Assembly: GCA_034687125.1 (NCBI GenBank)
Contig: JAQGBZ010000006.1
Coordinates: forward strand, 372,001-436,000
DNA length: 64,000 bases
Origin: Neelides folsomi
Lineage: Eukaryota; Arthropoda; Collembola; Neelipleona; Neelidae
Reading direction: 5' to 3'
Below, piece after piece: positions 27,701-39,600 of this stretch. Both the position numbers and the translations under genes were made by a program. Below the pieces are notes generated by a model. It searched no databases and had not been told where the DNA came from. It worked only from the letters and a program-made list of their open reading frames with translations. The first letter of the stretch is position 1; the number at the start of each line of letters is the position of its first letter.

Positions 27701-29225
27701 GCTGGAAGGAGTTGCCATTAAGAAGACACAATTTATTTTATTCCCCTTATTTATTCCCAGCCAACACTTACAAAAACATCAAAATGGCCAGAAGCACACA
27801 TAAGTATTAGAACATTAACTTTCGCCTTCTTCCTATTTACTTACGAGCTCTTTGGGTCGGCTATACATTCAACCAAAAGGATTTATGGTCTATAGAATCC
27901 TGTGTTGGTTAGGTCTAATTGAAATACGGTTCATATCCATTTTATTCCATCCTGTATTTTATTTGCAACACAATACGCAATAATGTTCTATATGCAAAAT
28001 AACATAGGGTGCAAAAACTTGTAAACAACTTTGGTGTTGTTTATTTCAATAAATATTACAAACATTAATTAATTTGCAAACTAATAATTTACATTTCCGT
28101 AAACAATCTTTTACTGTCTATTTGACCATTTGAGTAATATAAATACATTGTAATAATAGTATTTAAAAAAAACCTGAAAAATAATTTTTGACTATTGAAA
28201 CCGGATTGGTATTTGGTTGAAAAAAACGAAAATTTCTAACTCACTTCTTTCATCCATATTTTATAGTTATAAAAGTAGGCAAATTTTCCAAGGGATAGAT
28301 GAAATGGAGGAAGGATGTAAATTGAATGTGGAGGAAGAAGAGGAAGCAGGCGGAATCTCAAACTCCATGGTTCAATTCACCGAACTTCCCAACGGAATTC
28401 CTTCCACTGCCCGCCGGCTACCCGCCCCTTCTTTACACGCAAATGAGCCTAATACCTTCCACCACACTTCTCCCATCCATACACTCCAAATCTACTTTAT
28501 TCACACATGAAATCCCTATTACTCAATTTCCAAACTCTCAAAATCCATCCACTTTCCTTTTTTGCAAATTCGATTTTTATTTTCTCTATTTTATTTGAAC
28601 TTCCCTAACCAAATAGTTATATTTGGGGAATCGAAGGAATAAAAAAGGAAAAGTTTACATATTCGGATTTCAACCGAATTTTCAGGATTTCTACATTTAC
28701 CAGTGGAGCATGGGAGATTAAAGTGAAACTGAGGAGTTTTGACTCGGAATATTTGAGAGATTTGGGAAAGGCTGTATGGAAATGGAGGTTGACTCTTTTA
28801 GAAAAAGGGACAGAGAGTTGGAGGAAAGGAAGGATAATAAATGAAAAGTAAATGTGAAAGTCAAACATGGGAAAAAGAGAGGAAATTGGGAGTTTTGGGA
28901 AGTGAAGGCTCCTTTTTCAATCTTCCTTCACTCTTCCCATTACGATCGAATAAATTCAAAAGTTTCACTTTCACACATTCTCACCTTCAATTTTACTCAA
29001 CTTAATGTCAAAAGTCCACTAAGGAAATGTGTATCTTATTACACTATTCACTATGTTATTGTGTCATTCTTGATCAAGGTGTTTAGTGAATAATTCATGT
29101 ATTTACAAGTTAGACAATTTTTTAAATGCCTTTGGAATATTCTATATGGAATTAAATTATAAAATAAATAACATATACTTATAGATTAGTATATATGCAC
29201 AAGGATGATGATACAAAATGCTGTG
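18726..29225. other. Long intergenic region, no confirmed gene
   Basis: About 10.5 kb without a gene I can defend. Texture alternates between purine-rich blocks (22850-23130, 24260-24440), pyrimidine-rich blocks and AT-rich stretches. An island of TAC/GTA-type steps covers about 23418-23640. A less AT-rich block at 19300-19560 has open frames on the minus strand but no recognisable product. Short open segments near 21.15-21.40 kb are discussed as a finding. All long open frames (for example 24289-24546 and 24857-25189) look like chance. Confidence 0.5.
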
Positions 29226-29346
29226 CTTTACTTTACGGAAAAACTCCATGGAGCCCAATGTTAAAGGACACAATCGCATTATTTAGGGTTAGGTTAGGTT
29301 TGTATCCTTTAACATTGGCTCCATGGAGTTTTTCCGGTAAGTAAAG
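29226..29346. repeat. Fold-back repeat with TTAGG-containing loop
   Basis: Arm 29226-29273 and arm 29300-29346 are reverse complements at 44 of 48 aligned positions, with one single-base gap. Each contains AACTCCATGGAGCC, itself a short palindrome core (CTCCATGGAG). The 26-nt loop contains TTAGGGTTAGGTTAGG. No coding potential is seen. It could be a small fold-back transposon remnant, a hairpin RNA source, or a break-repair product capped with telomere-like sequence. Confidence 0.85.
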
Positions 29347-30355
29347 ATCAGCCCAAAATTCTACTTTAATTATTGTTAGACTAAATTAAAATACAAGTTA
29401 TTTTATTCAATAATAATAATAAGTGTACAGAATACACCTAGATATATCTACTTTGTAATAATAATTATCTGTATATCATGTAACATGAGACATTTGCTCT
29501 TGGGTCTTCCATGTGCAAATTCTAAGAAGCGATTCCCATTCCGCCAATTTTTTCCTTTTTTAGAATGGTGGTGATAAATCTTATCAGCTTCCTCGTCTCG
29601 TATTTTACCCTCCGAGTTTCCTGCCAGAACTCTCCGAAACTTTTATTACCGATTTGCATAAAGCATTTGGGCTTAAATCTACACAAAGATGAAATGTCTT
29701 TGATTATAATCGTTAAAGGATCCTATGATTCCCGTGCTTTTTTAAACCTTCTCTGCCCCACCCTTCAAACCTCGAAAAATTCAACAGCCCTACGAGGACT
29801 CATTACAAATACCCTCATTTAGCGATCCTTCAACTCATTTGCCAATCTCGCCTTATTTCCATTCCATCATCATTTTCATCATTGCCCATATCTCTCCATA
29901 TTAACCGGCCGCATAACTAGCGAGATAAAACTCAAATTGTATGCAGCATTTTATCAAACATTATGATTTAAATCAGGCATAATAAAAATGAATACCGGTA
30001 ATATATTCAACATGTGTTTATTCTCTCAAAGCATGAATTTGATATGCCATAATAGATTGTTCTTATTTTCTAATGATTCCTTTTTTACCAAAGTATACAT
30101 TAAAGATTTTGAAAGCAGGCTCCATCCAATTCTTCAAATTTTCTTCACTTCATCGCTTTATCCAAAAAATCCACAATTCCCTGCTTTTTTGAATTGATTC
30201 CAATTCACATATATTCATTGGGTATACTAAAACTTTCAATCACATCATCACACAAGGTATTAAACACCTTAATTGTCCTAAAATTACGAAATGACCATTA
30301 AGCAAATACAGAAAAATGTAAAAATTATTATATACGATTAACAATAATTTATTAA
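29347..30355. other. Non-coding region downstream of the DUF7042-7045 gene
   Basis: AT-rich sequence with no supported exon on either strand. Open frames at 29565-29822 and 29988-30197 have no splice or family support. Confidence 0.55.
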
Positions 30356-30438
30356 AGATAAAAAATGAACATAATGACATTTGAGAATATTAGATAAAAA
30401 ATGAACATAATGACATTTGAGAATATTAGATAAAAAAT
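30356..30438. repeat. 36-bp tandem repeat, two copies plus a partial
   Basis: Two identical 36-bp copies (30356-30391 and 30392-30427), each beginning AGATAAAAAATGAACATAAT, are followed by 11 bases of a third. Perfect identity indicates a recent slippage or duplication. It lies past the likely 3' end of the minus-strand gene. Confidence 0.9.
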
Positions 30439-30528
30439 TAAATAAATAAAAGATTCCTACGCACGAATGTTTATAAACAATGTCACAATGTGAATAGGGT
30501 CAAAGGGTATATTTACAAAAAAGGTATC

Positions 30529-30534
30529 TTTATT
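30529..30534 (-). terminator. Likely poly(A) signal of the DUF7042-7045 gene
   Basis: TTTATT on the plus strand gives AATAAA on the minus strand, 162 nt beyond the TAG stop of the minus-strand gene. It is the nearest canonical signal noticed in the correct orientation. Confidence 0.45.
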
Positions 30535-30695
30535 ATGATTCTAATCTCGACAATTTTTGAATAATAAATGGGAGATATTAAAAAAAGTATCACAGTATAT
30601 AAAAATAATTGGAGAGAAGGGAAGTAAATGAGCGGAAAACACGGAGAACTTGAGATTGGAATGATAAGAAGCTTATAAAAAAACTTTCTGTGTCT

Positions 30696-33600
30696 CTAAT
30701 TGAGAATCGATGAGAAGAGAAGTGGGAGAAGAAGGAGTGAAGAAATCGGCCGCCACGCCCCGCTCATCTCATTACACTCACCTGGAAAGAAAATTGAGAA
30801 CCTCACCTTTAATTACATCTAATGACTCTCCATTCCTCTCTCTTGACACTTCCATTAACCCTCATAACATTCCCCTCCACTTAATGTTAGTCATAGAGCC
30901 ATTTACCAAAAAAACTTCTTCAGTTCTCCACACTTTTTTAAAAACTTTCCTGGTGATGAAACCACTTTGCGGAAATTACAATTAAGCCCCATCATCCCAC
31001 CAATTAACATCAATTAACCCAACTTATCTTATCTTGTCCCTCATTAACTCATTATCTTTTCATATGAATTGTCTTTAAAAAGTCAAAAAAGAACTTTGGA
31101 TGGTTTGAATGGTTGGAACAGAAGGGGAAAGTGATTTACCGTAAGAAGTGGCGTTGAAAGCTAAGAATCCTTCTAACCCTGGGCGAATGCTTCGACTGCA
31201 AGAGTCAGAGACACTCGAAAATTGTAGAATTCGTCCGTGCTGAGCTCCAACGGCTGTTTTCTCCTCTTTTCCATATTTCCTCTTCAATTTCTCCGGAGTG
31301 GGCTGAAAGTGTTCTCGAAAGACGAAGCAGTAACGTCGAGCCGACGTTGATGCTCGTGACATTGGAGTCGTGATTAAGTACGAAACCCCCATTTCTTCCC
31401 AACCTCCATGGCACGAATATTCTGGAAGTGAACACAAAATTTACTCGTTTTATTTTATAAGAGCTGGAAAATACAGAGATTATTCCAGAATTTGCCAACT
31501 AAAATAAATAATTTATAATAATTGTTCATGAATATTAGTTACTAATTCAGCCTCATTCTAGTTCTTTCTATTACAAGAGTCTTTTTACATAACTTAACTT
31601 GCATCATCTAAATATTATTTAGATGATGATGATAGAATATTTATTTAAGTCTTTATTTCATTAAAGATGAGAATAAGAATTTTAAAATTTTAATAAATGG
31701 AATATTCCCGGTATGGAGAAAGCTTTTTAATATAATTTAATCCCGGGGAAGTTTAACGGTCAATATACACCAAGGTATTCCACTCTAGCTCCTACAATAT
31801 GCTTCTGGGTCAATATTTAAAAAAATTCAAATATATTATTTGTTTAGATTTGGTTGATTGAAGTACTTTCCGAATTAATATTAATCAAAAGTTCTTCTAA
31901 ACTCTTGTAAACCGTCGCAAAGTTGTTGATTTTTAAAACTTCTACCTCCTATAGCTCAGAATATATCGTTCTATTCATATAAGTTTATATATACATTTTA
32001 AGGGAAATCAAATTTTATATCCCATTTCCGAATTCATTTTTAGATTAAAGTCCGTGTTAATTAAATATTAACGATAATTAACAATTCGGGTCAATTTTGG
32101 GACTTTTAATTATTAGTCTACTTCATTTCACGTGTCCAAGGATCCATAGTTGTATAAATAATTATACGTTTGGTTACTAAACCAATCCCTGCCCCGTTTG
32201 AGCATTTTTTAATTTTTTTTTAATAATTCAACCATGGAATAAATATGGTTTCCACGAATATTGGGGCTTAAGGCGCTTAAGTAAAACGAAGGTAGAATAT
32301 GAAATGCGTAGTTAAAGTAGAGAAATATGGTCCATGGACTCATCATTTGATCTCATTCTTTGATCTCAAAAATAAATTTAATAAATCGGCCTTCGTTCCT
32401 CATCAACTCTCAACTGGCTGAGGAAGAGTTAAGAATATTAAATTCCCTGGGTTCTGTTCGAGTACAATCAATCCACCTGGGGTTTCCTCACATCCTCCCA
32501 CTTATAATAAATTGAGTGAAACTTTTCCCTGCTCTCAAATACCCCATAGCTCCCCTTTCTTTCCCCGTTCATTCATTTATAGCAATAAAGGAGAAGTAAA
32601 GCCTTTTTTCGTTCCTCATTATATCCCTTTTATTGAACCATAATTTCTTTCATAAAGATTTCTAACGTCTATTCATGAAAGTTTTATTATTATTATTATT
32701 TGCCTTATTGGTTTCCTATTTCTTATCTCATAATTGATTTCTCTTATTTTTTTGTTAATAAATAATAAGGTTCATTATATTTAATTGCCAATTTTCTTTT
32801 CCGTTCTGGATCAATAATTAAGAATTATTAATAGCGTTTCAAGAAAATCTTACCTGAAATGAAATCGGACTTGCAATCAGATCTGAACTGGAGCGTGTCT
32901 AAACTCGAACATCCCACATTGAGACTTATTCCTTCTTTGCTCTCTTTACAAACATTGTTGCTGACTTGTCTTCCATCTCTTCTTAAACCTTCCACAAGGA
33001 ACCGACCTAAAATTTAAAAATCAAAATATTGATGTAACAAGGAATATTAATGTTAGATCAAAATCTTAGTGGGTTTTTAATTTATTTTATTATTACAAAA
33101 TAATTTTGGTAATTTACCTAGATATGGACATTGGCGCTGTTCCGGAGTTGAAGCTGGTGAAGCCAATGAAGAACATAGGGATAAAAAGAGAATTATATGA
33201 ATGAACGATTGTAACTCAATTGTCTTTCAAATTGAAGGGGACGTGTGGAGAAGTGGCCTTACAGACTAAAGTGATGTAAGGGAGTTGATTGCTGTCAAAG
33301 TTTGAGACGTGACACGCGTCCTCGGCCCTCTTGCTCACGTTCCCTATATACCAATAAAAAATAATATGAGGAGCAGACACAGGGGACCAGAAGGAGAAGA
33401 GAAACTATTTCATATTATTTTCAACCACACCGCGTCCAATTCTCCTGAAAGTCACCTTACAGGAAGACTTGGGCGGATAATAATCTTCGACCCAACGAGC
33501 AATAATGTCATTTGCTCTTGGCAGAAAAGCGAAAAAGGAGAAAATGATCTTGTTCTCACTCACCCATTTGAACTTCCACGATGTGTCCATCGCGTTTGTA

Positions 33601-36600
33601 AATCGCAGTGCAGATATATCCACTCTGACTGTAAAGTTTAAAAATGCCAATTAGACCCAACATAATACAGATTCGTACTAACTTAATATAATTTCACAAA
33701 ATTCAATTATTCAATAATTATTTATTTAATCGTACTCGAAGAACAAAAGATTAAAAATCGATAACAATAAATTTTAACTATCTAACTTAAATAATTTAAT
33801 TGATTTAGCACCTAGAATAAATGAATGGCGGAGTAAATAAATAAATAGTTAAATAAATTAAATTACCATCCAGTTGTGGTGTGGAGGACCAAAGTGACTT
33901 TGTCCAACGTCGGGTTTTCCAAAATTTGATGACAAGTGGCAGTGAGGGTGAGGAACGTTGGTTTGCTCCGACTGAGATCACTCGAATTGCTCACGCGAAG
34001 ATTCCCCGACTCGAAGGAATAAGTCGACTTCATGTCCAAAGTGTGCCATTGCATGTGAGAGAGGAGCCAAGAAGGAAACTGACACGGTTTACTCCCGACC
34101 GCTAAAATCATACAATTTTAATTACCATCGAGTTTTCCCGTTAAATAAGTGAGAGTCGTAACGTCTTTCCTTCACCTCAATTCACTTTCCCTTCGCTCTT
34201 TCTTTACAGCTTTAACCCACATCTAGGCCCATTACCCCTTCCTTTAATTATAACCCTTCAATGAATTTTCATCTGTTTGACAATATCAATCGCTAAATTA
34301 CTTGTCTTGTTTGTCTACGTTGGATTTTACAAAAGAACACGATGCGAGATTTACTGATACGATTTGAAGTGGAAAAATAATTATAAATACAAAGATCCGC
34401 CAATCCTCTCTTGAATCTGTTTAAGTTTAATGGTGGAATTTCCCTCGACTGCCGTTGATAAACAATGTAGGGAAAATGGAGCCACTTCAACACTATTGAA
34501 TATTCAACTTGTGTGCTTTAATATGAAGCTGGAAACCATTTGCATTCAAAGCCTGTTTTAAATATTTGAACAAGGGAAATTCCAAAATCAGAAATTCCTC
34601 ATCATTTTGAAAGAGAAATAACTAGTTCATTTAAAAAGCTTCTCTCCCAACATCAAACGAACTGAGGACCATGGGGTATTTAATAGAAATAATACCTACA
34701 GCGGAATGGTGAAATAGTGAAGAGGGAAAGAGAATATTAGAAAAGATTCTTAACAAAACAGAGAGATCTTTCTATGTGGAGTATGTGTGTTATTTACATT
34801 CTGGATGTCCCAAGGAGTCCGTTGAGAGTAAATAAAATATGTGGAGGAGAAGAGCGAGAGGAAATATGCAATTGATATTGGAATGAGGAGAATGCGAAGA
34901 AATGTAAGGGGGGAAATTGAATAGTTGGAGGATTCGACGAACATTTTGTCCAGTGGGGCGGGAGAAGAGACATTTCCAATAAATCAGAAGAGAAAAGACC
35001 AAAATCCAATGAATACATACACGAGAGAAATTTACACATTTGCATTCGGGTCTTGTAATATAGAAAGAGTGTGGGAAATTTCTTTATACATTTTTTTTCT
35101 AAAAGTCTTGGCCATGTGGGATATTGGTACATTAGGATGAGTGGTTGAGTGGTCATATGTACCTTATATAAAAAATATCTGTACACATTCACATATAGAC
35201 TATTTTGTGTACCATATATAGTATGTGATAAATATATTTTACAAGTCATACTTATATAATTTTATATGAAAGTATGTAGAGCGTGAAAAAGTAAAGGTAG
35301 CTCGAGTGTTATGAGAAATATAAATTGAAGGTTTTACATTTTCTAAGCGTGAGCGTCCGAGAGCCTTCGAAGAGAGCGAGGCCATTACACGTCGCGTCGC
35401 CCGATTGAGAAATCCGCCATCCTGATGATTCCGAACTATTCGTCTGCCCGAATTTCTTTGTCCGCTCGTAGACGAAGCAACGGAAACGTTCTTCTAAGCT
35501 GCTTGGATGGCGATATTGAATAAGCCCAAGGAGATATCGAGACGACCCTTCTTTCCATATACCAAGACATTCCAATTCTTCAACTACATCAAAATATTTA
35601 CATATAAATCACAAAGATAAACAATATTTTTTTAAAACTTTTTTATGTATTTCTTATGTATGATTTTTCGGATCATAAATCAACTGTTCATTGTTAAACT
35701 CATTAATTATTTAATAATAAAACTAAAATGTTTTAACGGCCATTACGGGAATTATTTTCAAAAGTTGAATAATTGTGAATAATTCATACACTGAATAAAA
35801 AGAGGAATTGAAGTCATACAGGGAATGTATTAACCGGTTTAACCGACTTTCTTTCTCAGAGTGAGCATTTGGGGGGCCGTAAAAGGAATAAAAAAGGTCC
35901 ATTTGGCAAAATTGAGAATGAGCGTAAATGATGCATAATGATGAGCGTTGTAGGAATTAGCATCTTTTCAGCTCAAGGCGTATTGAATATGATTCGAGAC
36001 CTTCGAACCAAATTTCCCGAGTGAAGAATTAAGGGGCGGGGGAGGGAGGGAAAACGAGAACTTTTCCCATTAACCTGTAGAGCCTTAATGGTTCCCCCAA
36101 CATTCAAATGAACCCTGTGTTCCCTGATTGTCTAACGAACCTGTGCTCTCCGTGCCCGGGACATCGGGACAGGCCTGGAAGTTGAAGATGAGTCTCGAGG
36201 GTTGGATGCAGGAGTCGAGCGTCGAGGTCGGGTAGCGACATTCCCCTTGCCCTCGACTGTACGTGAACGTGTGCGAGCCCCGGAAGGGGCAATCGATCCC
36301 AACAGCTTCCACTCGGAATAAGGAAAATAAATTCGCGTCTCCTGATATCGTCGAACAGAGAGTTTGCACTGACCGCTTCTCTGATATGCAAAATGCTAAG
36401 GGAAGGAAAAATCATTCATTAGCTCCATCCATCATATTAATTCTCCATTTACGAGCTCATAAATAATTTAATGAAAATTTTAAACCAAGAGATAAAAATT
36501 GATGAATGAGGAGGCCTAATAGGAAAATGATGTAACAATTTGATATTTTCCTCCTGTTGTTATTTATTACAATAAGGCACGTGTTGAAATTCCAGCCAAG

Positions 36601-39600
36601 CTCATTTTTCATTATACATTTAACATTGTTATTTGTATCAATTTGTCAGGATAAGAGTAATTAGGAGTAATGAGGCTAATCGAATGAATAGACATGAGAT
36701 TATAAGAATGAACCAAATTTATCTGATTGATGAATCTGGGCGGGGTTGGAGAAAATCCAGGACGTGTGAATTTGGGAAACCAGAACCCATTTCCGGATCC
36801 CGGAAACTGAATGGAAAATCCTAATTGAATTCTTCTCCTACTTTGACTCTCCATTAGCCCTTTTATCTTCCCCGCTTTTAGCTTAATAGGGAAACTAAAA
36901 AATCTTAAACCTTGTTAATTCAACGAGCCTAAAATATTTAAAGTAATCACATTGAGATAAAATTCTATGTAAAGTTAAATTAAATATTATTAATGAAATC
37001 ATTTTAAAATGGGGAATTTCATTAATGTAGTCATAATGAAAAGATTTCATTTGGTAAAAATGGGGGGTGAACATGAATTTAAGTTTAAAGACCGTCGTTA
37101 AGTGGCTCATGAAGGGCTATTAAAATGTATGAGGTCATTGGATGAAGAAGAATATGACCCAACTTTTCCTTCTTCTCCTCTTCAAACTTTCCCCATTGTG
37201 TTTCTTCAAATTGTTTTAATCAGTGTTCCGCCCTCACCTTCGTATTTATATTACCCTACTAGCCCCCACAGTAATTCCCATTATTAAACACATTCAAAAA
37301 TCCTCTATGTATAAACTAAGCCCTATTAAAAGCATATCCTTACTCTAAGGCCCTTACCCCATTTCTCATAACCATTTCCCTACGCATTTTCAAAATCGCA
37401 AAAAGTAAGGTAACAAAAACTGTTACAAAAAACGCAACGAAAAGTGTTACGAAAATCGTAAAAAACGTGTTTAGATAAGCTAAAATGATTTCAATGACCT
37501 TACTTTCTTTATACTGGAGCACATTGTACTGTTTCTCGTGGAACACAAGACATCGATAGCAATTTTCCCGTCTGTCCATTCATAAAAACAAAATAAGTTA
37601 CATTAGATCAAATTGAGTCATTTTCTCTCCCGATCAAACATTTTGTGAAGCTTGGAGCTTGGAACTCATTATGAACGAAAACTTACTCATTGAACACGAT
37701 GAACTTTTCTCCGTCTGATTCCACACAACGTCCTTTGCTACTCACGAACGTCTTGCTGATGTTGATCGTGTAGTGAACTCCACTTTGGAACCAACTTCCT
37801 TCCCAACGACTCGGCAACACGCACGACCCACCTGGAATCAAACAACCACAATTCCAAAGACTGTTTCATTACCTTCATTTCATTACATTTTCATTCATCC
37901 TCATTTCCCTATGTCCGGAATGCGTATGTTGAATGTATTACCAGTGTATGTATGTGTGTATGTATGCGGTACTTGGATCTATTATACTTTCCTGAACATT
38001 TCACTTAACGAGTACAGATTCAATTTTTAATCCCGGAGAGTGATACTTGGTCTATCATTAGAGAGCGGTTGGAGTGAAGGAGAGCAGGAGGAAAAACGTG
38101 TTCGATCGATAGTTGATCCATAAAGGAAGTAATTGTGAGGAGTTAAAAGCTTTTTACGGCCGATGACTTTCCCATTAACATTAGAAGGAGAACCGAATTT
38201 GAGCCACCTAACTCACTTACACTCAATTCCCATTCAAAGACCCCCTCACGCCCATTTAAACACTTCCAAAGAATATTCATTGTAAGAGAAGACTGAGAGG
38301 ATCTCCATACTTACACTTTAATATCATAAAGGACGACGTACCTACCATATACTATATGTTACATATGAACTAATACAATATAACATACAGATAGGTATTG
38401 AGGATAATATCAGTATTGAACATATGACTAAGAGATATTATGAAAATGAAGATATGATCATGTAGATAGATACACTTTAAAGCCTTAAGGTATGAAGATG
38501 GAATTACTAAAATAAAAGGAATATTGTAAGAGGAATAAGAGGATGAAAGTTATAGGAGTAGTTGGATGAGGATGAAATAGATGTTCGTTATGTAGAGATA
38601 ATCATATCGTAACTTTGAGTCGCTTCCTCTCCTTCCGACACGCTCTCCTTCTTGACTCCCTTTTCCCCCCATTCCCATTCCCCTATGCCACTGGTTGAGA
38701 TAATGGAACTTAAGATTTTTCATCAAACTCCACAACTTCCATTTTCACATTTGTCCCGGTTTCCTTCCTTTCCTTTACTCATTCAAACTTCCTTTTTTAA
38801 CTCAACGAGCTGAATAAAGTGAATAAAACCCAACTTGGCTCAAATTGCGGACAAACTTGAGGATTTTTATTCAGAAATTAAAAAAAATCAATAGTTAATT
38901 GAGTTTAACAACTGGGCTGAGAATTTAAATTGGGAATTTGCGAAATTTAGAAACTGCAAAAAGGAAGAATTTGCCAAATACAAGATGCAAATTAGCAAGT
39001 CCGAACTTGCAAATTAGAATTAACCAAGAATTAAAAGAAATTTAGAAGAAGGGCGAGAGTTGGGAATTAAAAGTTTTTCTCCAAGTGATGGCGAGTGAAA
39101 GGGACCGGAGGAATGTCGAAATCCGTGTTGATGCCATGAGAGATGAGGTCAACTGGTTTTTGGTTCTTGTGCTTTGACGAGTCTTCACTTTCAGAGTCAC
39201 TGCTGGTGCTGGTCGAATCATCATCCGTCTCTTCATCTGAGGTTGTGATGAACTCCAAGCTCAGTTTTTTGCTCTTCTTTCCTTTTTTCCCTTTCTTTTT
39301 CCCTTTCTTTTTCCCTCCGGACTTTCCTCCCTTTCCTGATTTACCAAATGAGCCTCCACATGACTTGGACCCGCACTCAGTCATGAACTCCGGGCCGGCC
39401 GGGTTGATGTAATAGTAAGTTCCAGTGGAGGGATACTTCCCATCTGGACATTCAGGATCTTCGATCTTCTCCGCCTTTCCCCCACCTTTTCGCTTCTTCG
39501 ACCCTTTTGACTCCTTGGAGTCTTTTGGCCCCTCGTCGCCCTTCTTCTTCTTTGACATTAATGATTTCCGCTTTTTCTTCTCAAACTCTTCCACTCCGTC

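Noticed and set aside
33309-33641. 110-codon plus-strand frame over the minus-strand gene
   Set aside because: It is antisense to exons 7 and 8 of the DUF7042-7045 gene and their intron; the minus reading is supported by splice phases and motifs.
34794-35249. 151-codon open frame on the minus strand
   Set aside because: It lies in intron 5 of the DUF7042-7045 gene, has no splice or family signature and is of tRNA-like low-information composition (Tyr/Leu/Ser-rich); it is a chance frame.
36104-36415. 103-codon minus frame over exon 4 of the DUF7042-7045 gene
   Set aside because: Out of frame with the neighbouring exons; the alternative frame gives the family motifs (CPFRGSHTFTYSRGQGEC, FQACPDVPGTEST).
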